Assembly: GCA_963741305.1 (NCBI GenBank)
Contig: CAVUHL010000003.1
Location: 744,001-808,000 of the forward strand
Origin: DATMER01 sp963741305
Lineage (GTDB): Bacteria > Acidobacteriota > Thermoanaerobaculia > Multivoradales > UBA5704
Length of the DNA: 64,000 nucleotides
Reading direction: 5' to 3'
Part shown: piece by piece, positions 7,878 to 17,159 of the stretch
Layout: every line of letters starts with the position of its first letter
Position numbering within the stretch: the first letter of the stretch is position 1
The notes under the pieces: model-generated
The model's input: the letters and a program-made list of their open reading frames with translations, nothing else
Database searches by the model: none
What the model was told of the DNA's origin: nothing
Program-made: the position numbers and the translations under genes

Positions 7878-10151
7878 ATGAATCGACCCGGTCTGCTCCT
7901 GTTGGCAGCTTTGCTGGCCGCGGTGCCTGTATGGCCCGCCGAGTACGATGAATGCGACGCGGATTTCATCGCGTTCCTAGGCGCCGAGACTTACCAGTTC
8001 TCGCCCATCCTGGAGGGAGATCTCGGCAAGGTCCGCCTCTACACGGTCCTTTCCCATCAACGGGCCGCGGCCCTGGAGGACTACGGCCGCGCCTTCTGGC
8101 GGCTGGAGATCCGCGACGAATCCGGCCGGCTGGTGCGCGCCGCCCGCGGCGCTGCCCGCATTGAGGCCGCGGGCCAGGCCAAGGCCGATTTCGTCTGGGA
8201 TGGCCGCGACGGGTCCGGCCGGCTGGTGCCCCCGGGCAAGTACCATTACACCTTCCTCAGCCGGTTCGCTGCCGACCGCCTGCCCCCGGCCCGCCCGATG
8301 CGCGAGTATGAAGATCTCCAGGGCGTTGCGGGCATGAGCGAGGCCTTCGCCTCGACCGACGAGGTGATCGTCGACTACTCCCTGAGCGCTTTCGACTCGG
8401 CCAGCCTGCGCGAGAGCGCCGCCCTGGGCTCCTGCCAGGCACAGCAGAACACCCCGATCGAGAGCGGCTTCGGCTACAGCTTCTACTACGGCTCGACCCA
8501 CAGCCACTCCAACTGGTCCGACGGCGGCCATCCCACCTCGGGCTGCAACTCGGGCAACCTCTACGGCAGCGGCACGTTCAACCCCACCGCCGTCTACGAC
8601 TACGCCCGCAACTCGGCCGGCGTGGACTACTGGCTGATCAACGAGCACAACCACCTGATCCAGGACGCCATGGCGAACAACAACCCGCCGGTCACCGAGG
8701 CCAAGGTGAAGCAGCGCTACGCCGCCGGCCTGGCCGCGGCCAACACGGCCACGGTGAATGACGTGTTCGTGGGCCTCTACGGCATGGAGTGGGGAGTGAC
8801 CAGCAACAACGACCAGGGGCACGTGACCCTGATCGAGACGCCGAAGCTCTTCGGCTGGGAGACCTGCTCGACCTGCAACGGCCCCAACGCGGAGTGCGCG
8901 CCGGGCACCAACTGCTACTTCGACGTCTTCACCCCCAAGCGCTTCGGCTATCTCACCCTGTACAAGCGCTCGGTGGAGAACCCGTCCCCGGCCGGCGCGC
9001 TGGGCATCCTCTGCCATCCGGGCGACGGGGAGTTCGACAACTACGCCTTCAATGCCGACGCCGACAATGCCCTGCAGGGGATCGCGGTGCGCAGCGGCCT
9101 GGCCTTCAGCACCGGCACCAACTGCGCCGATTCCAACGTGGCGAACACCGACTACAGCCCGCGCTGGAAAAATGCGCTCAACCTGGGCTTCCATCTCGGG
9201 CCGGTGGCCGATCACGACTCCCACTGCAACAACTACGGCCAGGGCATCCCGAACCGCACGGTCTACCTGATCCCCAACGGCGCCGCGCCGGTCCTCACCA
9301 AAAGCAAGCTGCTCCAGGCGCACAAGGCCCGGCATTTCTACGCGACCGAGGACTCCAATGCCCAACTCGTCTTTACCTCGGGCACCCGCATCATGGGCGA
9401 CGTCTTCAGCGCGGCGGGCTCGGCGACCCTGCGGGCGGCGGTCTACGATCCGGGCGCGGAGTCAGTGTCCACCCTCGAAATCTGGCGAGGCCAGATCGGC
9501 GGCGGCGTGCCCGCCAGCCCGTTGCAGTCCGTCTCCAACCAGTCGACCTTGACGGTCACGCAAAACCTGACCTCGGGGACCTATTACTACTACGTCCATG
9601 CCGTACAGGCCGACGGCCACGACCTCTGGTCGGCGCCGATGTGGATCACCTACGGCCCCGGCGGAGGCGGCAGCCTCAACATCGCCGGCTGGCGTCTCGC
9701 GCAGCTCAATGCCACCTTCAACTACACGCTGCCCGCGGGCACCACCATCCCGGACAACGGCTACCTGGTGATCGGCCGCGACGCGGCCAAGGCCGCCTTC
9801 GAATCGTTCTGGGGACCATTGCCGGCGAACGCCGTCTACCTGAATTCGGCGGGCCTCCTGCCGGTGATCAACGGCGACGAGGCCTACGACCTCTACAACG
9901 CTTCGAGCAGCAAGGTGGACGGCCGCACCCTCGCCATGACCGCCGGAGGCGGCAGCTCGGTCAAGCGCAAGGACCCCTGCCAGGCAGCGAACCTGAGCGG
10001 GAGCTGGACGGTCACCGCCTCCTCGACCGGCACGCCGGGCAGCGGCGCGGGCGCGGGCTGCGGCAAGGGAGTCGTGATCAACGAATTCTCGGATGCCCTC
10101 GGCACCGGGAGCTTCATCTACGAATTCGTCGAGTTGCACTACGACAAATAG
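7878..10151 (+). CDS. secreted PHP-domain (CehA/McbA-like) protein with C-terminal lamin-tail-like domain
   Basis: 757 residues with a short signal peptide. After an N-terminal FlgD-like beta domain (about 40-150, DESGRLVRAARG...VWDGRDGSGRLV), residues about 190-520 look like a PHP metallophosphoesterase-type domain: YYGSTHSHSNWSDGG, the INEHNHLIQD motif, GLYGMEWGV and HLGPVADHDSHC, whose His/Asp residues would bind a metal cluster. The C-terminal 170 residues resemble a lamin-tail domain (LNIAGWRLAQLNATFNYTLP, GYLVIGRDA). It is divergently transcribed from the barrel gene with an AGGAGG site upstream. Substrate unknown; exported PHP proteins of this sort are often assigned to phosphoester hydrolysis. 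Confidence 0.8.
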   Translation: MNRPGLLLLAALLAAVPVWPAEYDECDADFIAFLGAETYQFSPILEGDLGKVRLYTVLSHQRAAALEDYGRAFWRLEIRDESGRLVRAARGAARIEAAGQAKADFVWDGRDGSGRLVPPGKYHYTFLSRFAADRLPPARPMREYEDLQGVAGMSEAFASTDEVIVDYSLSAFDSASLRESAALGSCQAQQNTPIESGFGYSFYYGSTHSHSNWSDGGHPTSGCNSGNLYGSGTFNPTAVYDYARNSAGVDYWLINEHNHLIQDAMANNNPPVTEAKVKQRYAAGLAAANTATVNDVFVGLYGMEWGVTSNNDQGHVTLIETPKLFGWETCSTCNGPNAECAPGTNCYFDVFTPKRFGYLTLYKRSVENPSPAGALGILCHPGDGEFDNYAFNADADNALQGIAVRSGLAFSTGTNCADSNVANTDYSPRWKNALNLGFHLGPVADHDSHCNNYGQGIPNRTVYLIPNGAAPVLTKSKLLQAHKARHFYATEDSNAQLVFTSGTRIMGDVFSAAGSATLRAAVYDPGAESVSTLEIWRGQIGGGVPASPLQSVSNQSTLTVTQNLTSGTYYYYVHAVQADGHDLWSAPMWITYGPGGGGSLNIAGWRLAQLNATFNYTLPAGTTIPDNGYLVIGRDAAKAAFESFWGPLPANAVYLNSAGLLPVINGDEAYDLYNASSSKVDGRTLAMTAGGGSSVKRKDPCQAANLSGSWTVTASSTGTPGSGAGAGCGKGVVINEFSDALGTGSFIYEFVELHYDK

Positions 10152-10278
10152 GTGACTGGCACGCCTCTTGCGAAAGCGGATCTCCAGATGCGGTGACCTG
10201 TTTCCCAGGTCCGGTGCTGGTCTTCAAGATTGGAGTAGGGCACGCCGCAGTAACGATCCATCAGAAAGGAAAGGTGCT

Positions 10279-11013
10279 ATGGCGAGACGTGAGAATCCGG
10301 GCGAGGACCGCCCGACAGCCACCCCACCTGCCTCCACGAATCCAGATCCTTTCGCATCGAATCCGGACGATACGCAGGGCGTGGGGCAGCAGGCGAAAGA
10401 GCAGGTCCGCAACCTGGCCAGCGAGGCCAAGCGCGAGACCTCCAAGGTCGCTGGCCAGGCGAGCGACTATGTGTCGAACCTCGTCAGCCGTCAGAAGGAT
10501 CAGGCAGCCGACAGCCTCGGTGGCGTGGCCGGCGCGATCCGCGACGTGGGCAACCGCCTGCAGGAGCAGGATCAGGCCGCCGGTGTAGGGCAGTATGCGA
10601 TGCGCGCCGCCGACCAGGTGGACCGCCTCTCCAGCTACCTCCGCGACCGCGACCTGAACACGTTCTTCCGCGACACGGAGACCTTCGCGCGGCGTCACCC
10701 CGACGTCTTCCTGGGTGGCACCTTCCTCGCGGGGCTGCTCCTGGCGCGGTTCCTCAAGAGCTCCTCCGAGCGCGGCTTCCAGGGCTACGACGCCAACTCC
10801 TACGTCTCCTTCGACGAGGGCTATGGACAGCGCTACGGCCGGAGTGGTTACGACGGCGACGACGCCAATGCCTACGCGTCCTACCCCGGTGAGCGGTACG
10901 GCCGGGGAAATGATTACCAGGGCCCGCAGGAGCCGTTCCGCACGCGTGAGAAGGAAGGTCCTTATGGCGAGCCCGAGGGCTTCAAGGTCCCTGACACGCC
11001 GGGAGGTGCCTGA
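10279..11013 (+). CDS. membrane-anchored hydrophilic envelope/stress protein, first gene of holin-X/DUF3618 cassette
   Basis: 244 residues; the ATG at 10279 follows AGAAAGGAAAGG. The N-terminal part is disordered (Pro/Asp/Gln rich), then come amphipathic helices (NLASEAKRETSKVAGQ) and a predicted membrane segment FLGGTFLAGLLLARFL near residue 155, with a Tyr/Gly/Asp-rich tail. This layout is typical of the first gene in a widespread soil-bacterial triad with a phage-holin-family membrane protein and a DUF3618 protein, which follow here with 2-bp and overlapping spacing. The role is probably in envelope or membrane stress. I know no biochemical function. Confidence 0.7.
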   Translation: MARRENPGEDRPTATPPASTNPDPFASNPDDTQGVGQQAKEQVRNLASEAKRETSKVAGQASDYVSNLVSRQKDQAADSLGGVAGAIRDVGNRLQEQDQAAGVGQYAMRAADQVDRLSSYLRDRDLNTFFRDTETFARRHPDVFLGGTFLAGLLLARFLKSSSERGFQGYDANSYVSFDEGYGQRYGRSGYDGDDANAYASYPGERYGRGNDYQGPQEPFRTREKEGPYGEPEGFKVPDTPGGA

Positions 11014-11015
11014 AG

Positions 11016-11432
11016 ATGCAGCCGTTGCGCGATGATCGTTCCCTTGGACAGATCCTGAGGGATTTGCGCGACGAGACCAGCCAACTGCTCCGGCAGGAGG
11101 TGGATCTCGCCAAGACCGAGATGTCGGAGAAGATGTCCCGGCTGGGCACCAACATGGGCTCGGTTGCGACCGGTGGCGCAGTGCTGTTCGCCGGCGCCCT
11201 GGTCCTGCTGGCCGCCCTGACGCTCGGCCTGATCGCTCTCTTTTCCCAGTTCATGGACCGTGACGTGGCGATGTGGCTCGCGCCGCTCCTGGTGGGCGGA
11301 GTCCTTGCCTTCATCGGTTACGGAATGGTGAAGAAGGCCCTCCACGCCCTCAAGCAGGAAGGCATCGCTCCACAGAGAACCACCCAGAGCTTGAAGGAGA
11401 ACAAGGAATGGCTTACAGCGAAGATGAAGTGA
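11016..11432 (+). CDS. phage-holin-family (putative Actinobacterial Holin-X, DUF1469-like) membrane protein
   Basis: 138 residues with the family layout: an N-terminal amphipathic helix (LGQILRDLRDETSQLLRQEV) that begins like other Holin-X/YqjE proteins, then two transmembrane segments (about 50-75 and 85-108) and a charged tail. The gene starts 2 bp after the previous stop with GGGAGGTG upstream and overlaps the following gene. Despite the family name no other phage gene lies nearby; in free-living bacteria these proteins are chromosomal envelope proteins with no demonstrated holin activity. Confidence 0.85.
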   Translation: MQPLRDDRSLGQILRDLRDETSQLLRQEVDLAKTEMSEKMSRLGTNMGSVATGGAVLFAGALVLLAALTLGLIALFSQFMDRDVAMWLAPLLVGGVLAFIGYGMVKKALHALKQEGIAPQRTTQSLKENKEWLTAKMK

Positions 11433-12493
11433 AGAACGACAGCGGGCCCAACTCGCGGCAGATCCGCAACGAGATCGAGAGCACCCGCCGCGAGATGGAC
11501 CGCAACCTCGACGCCCTCGAGTCGAAGCTGACTCCCACGCAGCTCGCGATGGAGGCCTGGGGCCTCTTCCGCGGCGGCTCCACGGCCGGCGCCAGCCGGC
11601 TCTGGCGGATCGCCAAGCAGCACCCCGGCCCGGCTGCCGTCATCGGCGTCGGCCTCGCCTGGATGCTGAGCGAGAACACCAAGGGCAGCGACGACCGTAC
11701 CGAGTACGGCTACCGTCCGGGTTATGCCGGCGCCTACGGCTACAGCGGCCGCCGGGGCTACACGGGCTATGCCGGCACGACCGGCGGCTATGAGACAGGC
11801 TACGCAGGAGACTACGACGAAGGCGAAGGCCGAGTCAGCTCCGCCCTGCACAGCGCGGGAGACAAGGTCTCCAGCGCCGCGGGCACTGCCAAGGATGCCG
11901 TGACCGGGGCAGCTTCCACCGCCAAGGATGCGGTGGCCGATGCGGCCAGCACGGCCAAGGACGCCGTGATCGGCGCCAAGGACCGGGTGGCCGAGGCCGC
12001 GGGCACGGCTCGCGAGAAGGCTTCCGAGCTGAGCTGGCAGGCGCGCGAGCAAGCGCGCTACCGGACACGCCAGGCGCGGGTCGGCTTCTGGGAGACCATG
12101 GAAGAGCGGCCCCTGGCGCTCGGCGCCGCGGCGATCGCCCTCGGCGTGGTCGCCGGCCTCATGATCCCGTCCACCCGCAAGGAGGACGAGCTCATGGGCG
12201 AGACGCGCGACCGTCTCATGGAGCGCGCGAAAGAGGTGGGCGGGGAGGCCCTGGAGAAGGGCAAGCAGGTCGCCCACGTGGCGGTGGACACCCTCAAGGA
12301 AGAGGTCGAGCGTCAGGAGCTGACGCCCGAGAAGCTCGCCGAGAAGGTGCGCACGGTCGCCAAGGAGGCCACGAATACCGTCAAGGAGGAAGGCAAGCGC
12401 CAAGCCTCCGATCTCAAGGAGACCGTCAAGGGCGATACGACCGGCGGCAATGTGGGCATCGAGCAGCCCGAGCCCGAGTTTTCCCGGAAGTAG
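11408..12493 (+). CDS. DUF3618 protein with apolipoprotein/LEA-like helical repeats
   Basis: 361 residues. ATG 11408 overlaps the preceding gene by 25 bp and has AAGGAG upstream. The N-terminus carries the DUF3618 signature IRNEIESTRREMDRNLDALE (about residues 19-38), then a hydrophobic patch near residue 80 (PAAVIGVGLAWML), a Tyr/Gly-rich linker, and Ala-rich 11-mer repeats of the AKDAVTGAASTAKDAV type resembling LEA or apolipoprotein helices. A second hydrophobic stretch ALGAAAIALGVVAGLM lies near residue 235. It is likely a membrane-associated desiccation/stress protein acting with the two upstream genes. Confidence 0.8.
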   Translation: MAYSEDEVKNDSGPNSRQIRNEIESTRREMDRNLDALESKLTPTQLAMEAWGLFRGGSTAGASRLWRIAKQHPGPAAVIGVGLAWMLSENTKGSDDRTEYGYRPGYAGAYGYSGRRGYTGYAGTTGGYETGYAGDYDEGEGRVSSALHSAGDKVSSAAGTAKDAVTGAASTAKDAVADAASTAKDAVIGAKDRVAEAAGTAREKASELSWQAREQARYRTRQARVGFWETMEERPLALGAAAIALGVVAGLMIPSTRKEDELMGETRDRLMERAKEVGGEALEKGKQVAHVAVDTLKEEVERQELTPEKLAEKVRTVAKEATNTVKEEGKRQASDLKETVKGDTTGGNVGIEQPEPEFSRK

Positions 12494-12594
12494 CCGCGGT
12501 CTCGGTTCTCTCGTCCGGAGCCGGGGGGAGGCCAGGAAGGAGGGTGCTTTGACAGGCCCTCGCCTGGCCTCTTGCTCTATAGAATGGCTGCGCC

Positions 12595-13104
12595 ATGACA
12601 ACGATCCCGCTCCCTGTCGAACCCATCGAGCCCGGCCCCGGTCAGGAATCCGTCTGGGACTATCCGCGTCCCCCGCGCGTGGAGGACTCGACGCGCCACA
12701 TCCAGGTCTGGTTCAACGGCGTGCTGCTGGCCGAGACACGCCGGGCCAAGCGCGTGCTGGAGACCAGCCATCCCCCTGCCTGGTACATCCCGCCCGAGGA
12801 CGTAAAGCTGGAGCACTTCCGTGAGAACGAGGATTCGAGCTGGTGCGAGTGGAAGGGCCTCACCCACTACTACGACGTCGAGGTGAACGGCGTCCGTGCC
12901 CCCTCGGCCGCCTGGTTCTACCAGATGCCCACGCGCATGTTCGAGGAGCTGCGCCACCACGTCGCCTTCTACCCCCACCTCATGGAAGCCTGCTTCGTGG
13001 ACGGCGAGCGCGTCACCCCCCAGGCCGGAGGCTTCTATGGCGGCTGGATCACCAGCGATGTCGTCGGGCCGTTCAAGGGAGGGCCGGAGACGGCGGGTTG
13101 GTAA
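12595..13104 (+). CDS. DUF427 domain protein
   Basis: 169 residues matching DUF427 from end to end: ESVWDYPRPPRVE near the start, the core VLETSHPPAWYIPPEDV at about 55-72, CEWKGLTHYYDVEV and the ending GGFYGGWITSDVVGPFKG. It has the family's usual length for a single-domain protein. DUF427 proteins are small cytoplasmic beta proteins of unknown activity, common in actinobacteria and proteobacteria. It is the first gene after the DUF3618 cassette, about 100 bp downstream. Confidence 0.88.
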   Translation: MTTIPLPVEPIEPGPGQESVWDYPRPPRVEDSTRHIQVWFNGVLLAETRRAKRVLETSHPPAWYIPPEDVKLEHFRENEDSSWCEWKGLTHYYDVEVNGVRAPSAAWFYQMPTRMFEELRHHVAFYPHLMEACFVDGERVTPQAGGFYGGWITSDVVGPFKGGPETAGW

Positions 13105-13136
13105 AACCTGGATAACGCAAGTCCGTACAATAGGGC

Positions 13137-13850
13137 ATGTCCCCGATCGCCCAACCCGCTCCCGCCCGGCAGCACCGGTTCCCCACGCGCGAACAGCTCG
13201 TAGAGAAGGCGAAGGCCCGCATGGCCGTGCCACGGGTCCAGATGATGCTCCTGCTCTCGGCAGCCGGCGGTGCGGGCTTCCTCGCATCCTACGGCCTGCT
13301 CAAGCTCGGTCTGGACCAGATGGCCCTGCGCTATCCGCTCGCGGTCGGGGTCGCCTACCTGGTGTTCTTTCTGCTTCTGCGCCTGTGGCTCACCCTTCAA
13401 AGTGATCCCGAGGATTCCCTTGATGGGCTCGATCTGGCCGTCGATGTAGCGGACGGCTTGGATGCCATGCACGTGTCGACACCCAGCGGGCCGTCCTTGG
13501 ACCTCGATGTCCCGGATTTTGACGAAGGGATCTTCCTGGTCGTGATCGCGGCCGTGGCTGCCGTGGTCCTCGGCGCCGTCTTCTATGTGATCTATCTCGC
13601 CCCGCTCCTGCTGGCCGAGGTCCTGGTGGATGGCGTGCTCCTGGTGGCCTTCTACAAGCGGCTGAAGCGGCCCGAGCCCGAGCACTGGGCGCTGTGCGCG
13701 GTCAGGCGGACCTGGATTCCCGCGATCATCGTGGCCGTCACGTTCTTTTTCGCGGGAGTGGTCTTCCAGAGCCTCGCCCCGGAAGCGCGCTCCATCGGCG
13801 GAGTTTGGAAGTCGGTCAGCTCAGATTCTTCGCCAGCCGGATCCCCGTGA
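13137..13850 (+). CDS. hypothetical integral membrane protein
   Basis: 237 residues with four to five predicted transmembrane segments (about 33-58, 66-86, 133-152, 156-175 and 190-208). Between segments 2 and 3 lies an acidic loop of about 45 residues rich in Asp and Leu. No family recognised. Its 3' end overlaps the convergent EgtB-like gene by 35 bp, so the last residues are encoded antisense to that gene's end. Confidence 0.65.
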   Translation: MSPIAQPAPARQHRFPTREQLVEKAKARMAVPRVQMMLLLSAAGGAGFLASYGLLKLGLDQMALRYPLAVGVAYLVFFLLLRLWLTLQSDPEDSLDGLDLAVDVADGLDAMHVSTPSGPSLDLDVPDFDEGIFLVVIAAVAAVVLGAVFYVIYLAPLLLAEVLVDGVLLVAFYKRLKRPEPEHWALCAVRRTWIPAIIVAVTFFFAGVVFQSLAPEARSIGGVWKSVSSDSSPAGSP

Positions 13851-15063
13851 ACTGGAACCGCGCGTCAGCCGGCCAGAAGTTCCGGTAGCTGGCGCGGATG
13901 TGGTTGGCCGGCGTGGCGCAGGAGCCGCCGCGCAGCACGCGCTGGTTGTCCATGAACTTCCCGTTGTACTCCATGAGCGCGCCCTCGAAAGGCCGGTAGC
14001 CCGGATAGGGCTCGTAGTGGCTGATCGTCCACTCCCAGACGTCGCCGCCCATCTGGACTAGCGAGCCGTCTCCATTTGCGGTCCGGGGATGGAGAAGGCC
14101 ACTGTCGAGGAAGTTGCCGTCCCCAGGAAACCCGGAGGTCCGCGCCGCGTGCTCCCATTCGCGCTCGGTGGGCAGGCGGGCTCCCTTCCAGCGGGCGTAG
14201 GCGTCGGCCTCGTAGAAGCTCACGTGGCAGACGGGCTCGTCCGGGTCGATCTCGCGGGTTCCCGAGAGGGTCCAGACCTGACCATCCTCCCAGTACAGAG
14301 GTGAAGCCCAGCCCTCATCCCGCACCCTGGCCCATCCGTTGGATAGCCAGAGGAGAGGATTGGAGTAGCCGCCGTCCTCCATGAACTCCTGGTACTCGCG
14401 GTTGGTCACCAGCCGGTTGAGCAGGGCAAAATCGTCGAGCCAGGCTTTGTGGACCGGCACCTCGTTGTCCCAGCACCAGCCCCCCTCCAAGTTCCCGAAT
14501 TCGTGCAGCCCTCCCTCGATGTCGCACCACCGGGCTTCCGGCGCCGGGCCGCGGCCGGTCTCGACAGCGGTCTGGTAGGGCTCGCGCAGCTCGGGCCTGT
14601 TGGACCCCAGGATGTGCTTGAGCTCCGTAACCAGCAGCTCCTGGTGCTGCTGCTCGTGCTGGACGCCGGTGAGGACGAGGAAGCCGAGGCGCTCCAGGCC
14701 GGCCTCGGGCACGCCGTGGATCAGCTCCGCCATGCGGCCGTCGACCGACTCGCGGAAGCGGTAGACCTCGTCGTTCGTGGGCCGGCTCACGAGCCCGCGG
14801 TGATCGCGGCGGATGCGCGGCCCCAGCGCTTCATAGTAGGAGTTGAGGACGTACTCCAGCTTCGCGTCATCCTCCGAATAGATCCCGAAAGGCTCCAGGA
14901 CGTTCTTCGCGAAAAACCAGGATGTGTGCCCGAGGTTCCACCACGGCGGGCTGACATCGGGCATGGATTGGATACGGTAGTCCTCGGCCTTCAAGGGCCG
15001 GCAGAGATCGACGCTCAGGTTGCGGGTGGTACGGTAGCGCTCTAGGAGTTGCTCGCGGTTCAT
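13816..15063 (-). CDS. egtB: EgtB-like sulfoxide synthase (DinB_2 + formylglycine-generating-enzyme fold)
   Basis: 415 residues. The N-terminal DinB-like helical domain holds the non-haem iron ligands as HTSWFF (His46) and HEQQH (His136, His140); the C-terminal FGE-sulfatase domain shows RLPTEREWEHAART, MGGDVWEWT and RVLRGGSCATP. This is the layout of EgtB, which joins cysteine or gamma-glutamylcysteine to hercynine with oxygen to make the sulfoxide precursor of ergothioneine. No EgtD methyltransferase or EgtE lyase gene is in the window, so a related reaction (ovothiol- or selenoneine-type synthase) cannot be excluded. The start is GC-rich with no strong ribosome binding site. Confidence 0.85.
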   Translation of the reverse strand: MNREQLLERYRTTRNLSVDLCRPLKAEDYRIQSMPDVSPPWWNLGHTSWFFAKNVLEPFGIYSEDDAKLEYVLNSYYEALGPRIRRDHRGLVSRPTNDEVYRFRESVDGRMAELIHGVPEAGLERLGFLVLTGVQHEQQHQELLVTELKHILGSNRPELREPYQTAVETGRGPAPEARWCDIEGGLHEFGNLEGGWCWDNEVPVHKAWLDDFALLNRLVTNREYQEFMEDGGYSNPLLWLSNGWARVRDEGWASPLYWEDGQVWTLSGTREIDPDEPVCHVSFYEADAYARWKGARLPTEREWEHAARTSGFPGDGNFLDSGLLHPRTANGDGSLVQMGGDVWEWTISHYEPYPGYRPFEGALMEYNGKFMDNQRVLRGGSCATPANHIRASYRNFWPADARFQFTGIRLAKNLS

Positions 15064-15090
15064 GGGGAGGATTGTATCCTCCCCCCGGAA

Positions 15091-16197
15091 TTATTCGCGC
15101 GGATCGAGCGAACCGTAAACCTCCTCGCGGTACGCCTTCTCCTTGTCGGGATTGCCGAGGAGATGATGGACGTCCGAGAGCTTGAGGAGGAGGGGCGTGC
15201 GGTTTTCGGTGGTATTGGGGGTAGTACTGAGGGCCTGCTCGTAGAGGCGTTGCGCGCCGGCATTGTCGGAGGCCGCGAAGGCCGCGTCGCCCGCGCGCTC
15301 CAACCAGGCCGCGGGAGGCGCTCCCTCGGATTTGAGCTGGCGGACGCGCTCCAGGGCGTACTCGCGGGCCTCGGCATGGCGCCCTGCATCCCGGAGAGCC
15401 CGGAACCTGGGATCGAGACGGTCCGCGAAGAGCTTGCGGCGGCCGGGCGCGACGAACGGCGGCAGCGCGGCTTCGCGGCTGGTGCCGATCCAGAGGTCAT
15501 CCAGCCAGAAGCGGACGTTGGAGCGGTCTCCGTACACGCTGCCCACGAACGAGAAGAGGCTGACGATCGAGCCCGGATGGTCCGAGGCGTTGGGCTGGTC
15601 CTTCAGGCTCACGGCGGGCTCTGCCGATCCTTCGGCGGTCACCCGCAGGTCGTACCGACCGCGGGTCACGTCGTAATCGACGTCCACGGCGTACCAGGTG
15701 TAGGGCTCCAATGCGAGCAGAGGCTTCGCGGCCTTGCCCGTGGTGTGGTGGAGCCAGCCGTCGCGCGTGGTGAGCCAGAGCGCATGGCCGTTGGGGCCGA
15801 GGTTGAACCAGCCCGGCCCGGCAAAGGAGACGTTCAGCTCCTCCTTCGGATCGGCCACGAGAAGGGCAAAGTGAATGACCAGCCAGCCGTCCCGGCGCTC
15901 CGGGAGATAACCCTGAAGCTCGGGGAAGTCGCCGTCGCCGGCAACGTCGCGGATCTCCACCGAGCGGTGGCCGCTGACCTGGAAGTCATTGGAGAGCTGG
16001 ACGTTGCCGCGGGCGTTGCGGAAGACGGCGAAGGTATCAGGCCCCGTATCGACCAGGCGGTCGTCGAAGTTGTAATAGGCGAGGACGGACGAGGGTTTCG
16101 CCCCGACGCTCGAAGCCATTGAAGCGTCGGACGAACCCCCCGCCAGCAGGGCAAGCGCTAGAGATGCGCGCGATAGTCCTCGAGCCATAGCTGCCAT
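15091..16197 (-). CDS. secreted lectin-like (LamG/concanavalin-like) protein with C-terminal TPR
   Basis: 368 residues with a signal peptide-like N-terminus. Residues about 35-230 resemble a jelly-roll fold in which a cleft binds a ligand (YYNFDDRLVDTGPD, GHRSVEIRDVAGDGDFPEL, YTWYAVDVDYDVTRGRYDL, RFWLDDLWIG). The last 110 residues are TPR-like helices (FRALRDAGRHAEAREYALER). It overlaps the upstream HEAT-repeat gene by 40 bp, so both are probably co-transcribed. Ligand unknown. A second in-frame ATG lies three codons downstream. Confidence 0.7.
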   Translation of the reverse strand: MAAMARGLSRASLALALLAGGSSDASMASSVGAKPSSVLAYYNFDDRLVDTGPDTFAVFRNARGNVQLSNDFQVSGHRSVEIRDVAGDGDFPELQGYLPERRDGWLVIHFALLVADPKEELNVSFAGPGWFNLGPNGHALWLTTRDGWLHHTTGKAAKPLLALEPYTWYAVDVDYDVTRGRYDLRVTAEGSAEPAVSLKDQPNASDHPGSIVSLFSFVGSVYGDRSNVRFWLDDLWIGTSREAALPPFVAPGRRKLFADRLDPRFRALRDAGRHAEAREYALERVRQLKSEGAPPAAWLERAGDAAFAASDNAGAQRLYEQALSTTPNTTENRTPLLLKLSDVHHLLGNPDKEKAYREEVYGSLDPRE

Positions 16198-16799
16198 AGG
16201 GCGATGCTCCGCTCCCGTCTGTCTTCGGGAAAGAGGGCGTGAAACCCCTTCGTCTCGCCGGTCAGAATGCTCAGGGCCTGGATCGACACGGCCCGCACCT
16301 GGGACTTGGGATTGGACAGCGCCGCGATCAGCCCCTCATAGATCCGTGCCTTCTGCTTCGCGTCGACATGAATCTGGTCATAGGCCAGGGCGCAGGCCGC
16401 CTTGTCCCGGAACAGGGGGTCGCGGTCGTTCTCCAGCGTGTAGAGCAGCGTCTCGATGACCATGGGATCGTCGCTGACGCGGCCCAGTGCGTACTGAACC
16501 GCCAGGCGCAGCTCGACGTTTTCGGAGCGGAAGTCCCGCACCAGGGCGCGCTCGGCCACCTGCGACCGGGCCCCCATCTTGTAGAAGAGGTTGGCGAGCT
16601 GGATTCGCTCGCGCTCCTCGCTCAGCTCGTAGAGCCACACCATCGAGGCGACAGCCTCGTCCCCGAGCGCGCGGAGCCCGTCCGCATCGTCGGCTTCGAC
16701 GAGACGCGTCACCTGCTGGCTCAATTCTTCGGCGAACACAGGAACGGAAAGGACAAGCGCGAACACGACGAGCAGAGACAGCCTGCGGCACATCTTCAT
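16158..16799 (-). CDS. exported HEAT-repeat protein
   Basis: 213 residues with a clear signal peptide (LLVVFALVLSVPVFA). The mature part is a row of HEAT/armadillo-like helical pairs (NVELRLAVQYALGRVSDDPM, DRDPLFRDKAACALAYDQIH, NPKSQVRAVSIQALSILTGE). TAGGAGGTT lies just before the ATG. It is the first gene of a two-gene unit with the lectin-like protein. Probably a periplasmic protein-protein interaction module; partner unknown. Confidence 0.75.
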   Translation of the reverse strand: MKMCRRLSLLVVFALVLSVPVFAEELSQQVTRLVEADDADGLRALGDEAVASMVWLYELSEERERIQLANLFYKMGARSQVAERALVRDFRSENVELRLAVQYALGRVSDDPMVIETLLYTLENDRDPLFRDKAACALAYDQIHVDAKQKARIYEGLIAALSNPKSQVRAVSIQALSILTGETKGFHALFPEDRRERSIALWQLWLEDYRAHL

Positions 16800-16910
16800 A
16801 ACCTCCTACGGGCGAATTGTTGAATAGAGAATAGCAGATCTTTGCCAACGTGCAAGGTGGATCTGGAGATAGGCAGAGCGGGAATCCTGTATTCTTTTGC
16901 CGGAGGTGCC

Positions 16911-17159
16911 ATGACAAGGAAGATCTCGGTTTCCGAGCTTCAGCCGCAGATCGGGGACGTTCTGGACCGTGTCCAGGAGGACAAGGACCGGTTCGTCATC
17001 ACCCGGGAAGGCCGTGCGGAGGCGGTGCTGCTGTCCACGGAGGACTTCGACGGTCTCCTCGAGACCCTGGACATCTTGTCGAACAGCGACCTGGTGCAGA
17101 GGTTGATCGAAGCGGAAAAAGAGCTCGCCTCCGGCGGTGGCCGCCTTCTGGCCCCATGA
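16911..17159 (+). CDS. Phd/YefM-family antitoxin-like protein, no toxin beside it
   Basis: 82 residues with the family N-terminus ISVSELQPQIGDVLDRV and the EGRAEAVLLSTEDFDGLLET core. Antitoxins of this type bind DNA by the N-terminal part and neutralise a Doc, RelE/YoeB or VapC-type toxin by the C-terminus. No toxin gene follows: the stop overlaps the start of a nitronate monooxygenase gene as ATGA. It may be a solitary DNA-binding regulator or a relic. GGAGGTGCC is placed well before the ATG at 16911. Confidence 0.8.
   Translation: MTRKISVSELQPQIGDVLDRVQEDKDRFVITREGRAEAVLLSTEDFDGLLETLDILSNSDLVQRLIEAEKELASGGGRLLAP

Noticed and set aside
10279..12493. Prophage remnant because of a holin-family gene
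   Set aside because: No other phage gene; the three-gene set is a common chromosomal cassette.
12549..12583. TTGACA and TATAGA as sigma-70 promoter before the DUF427 gene
   Set aside because: The spacer is 23 bp, too long for a standard promoter; no alternative pair with 16-18 bp was seen.
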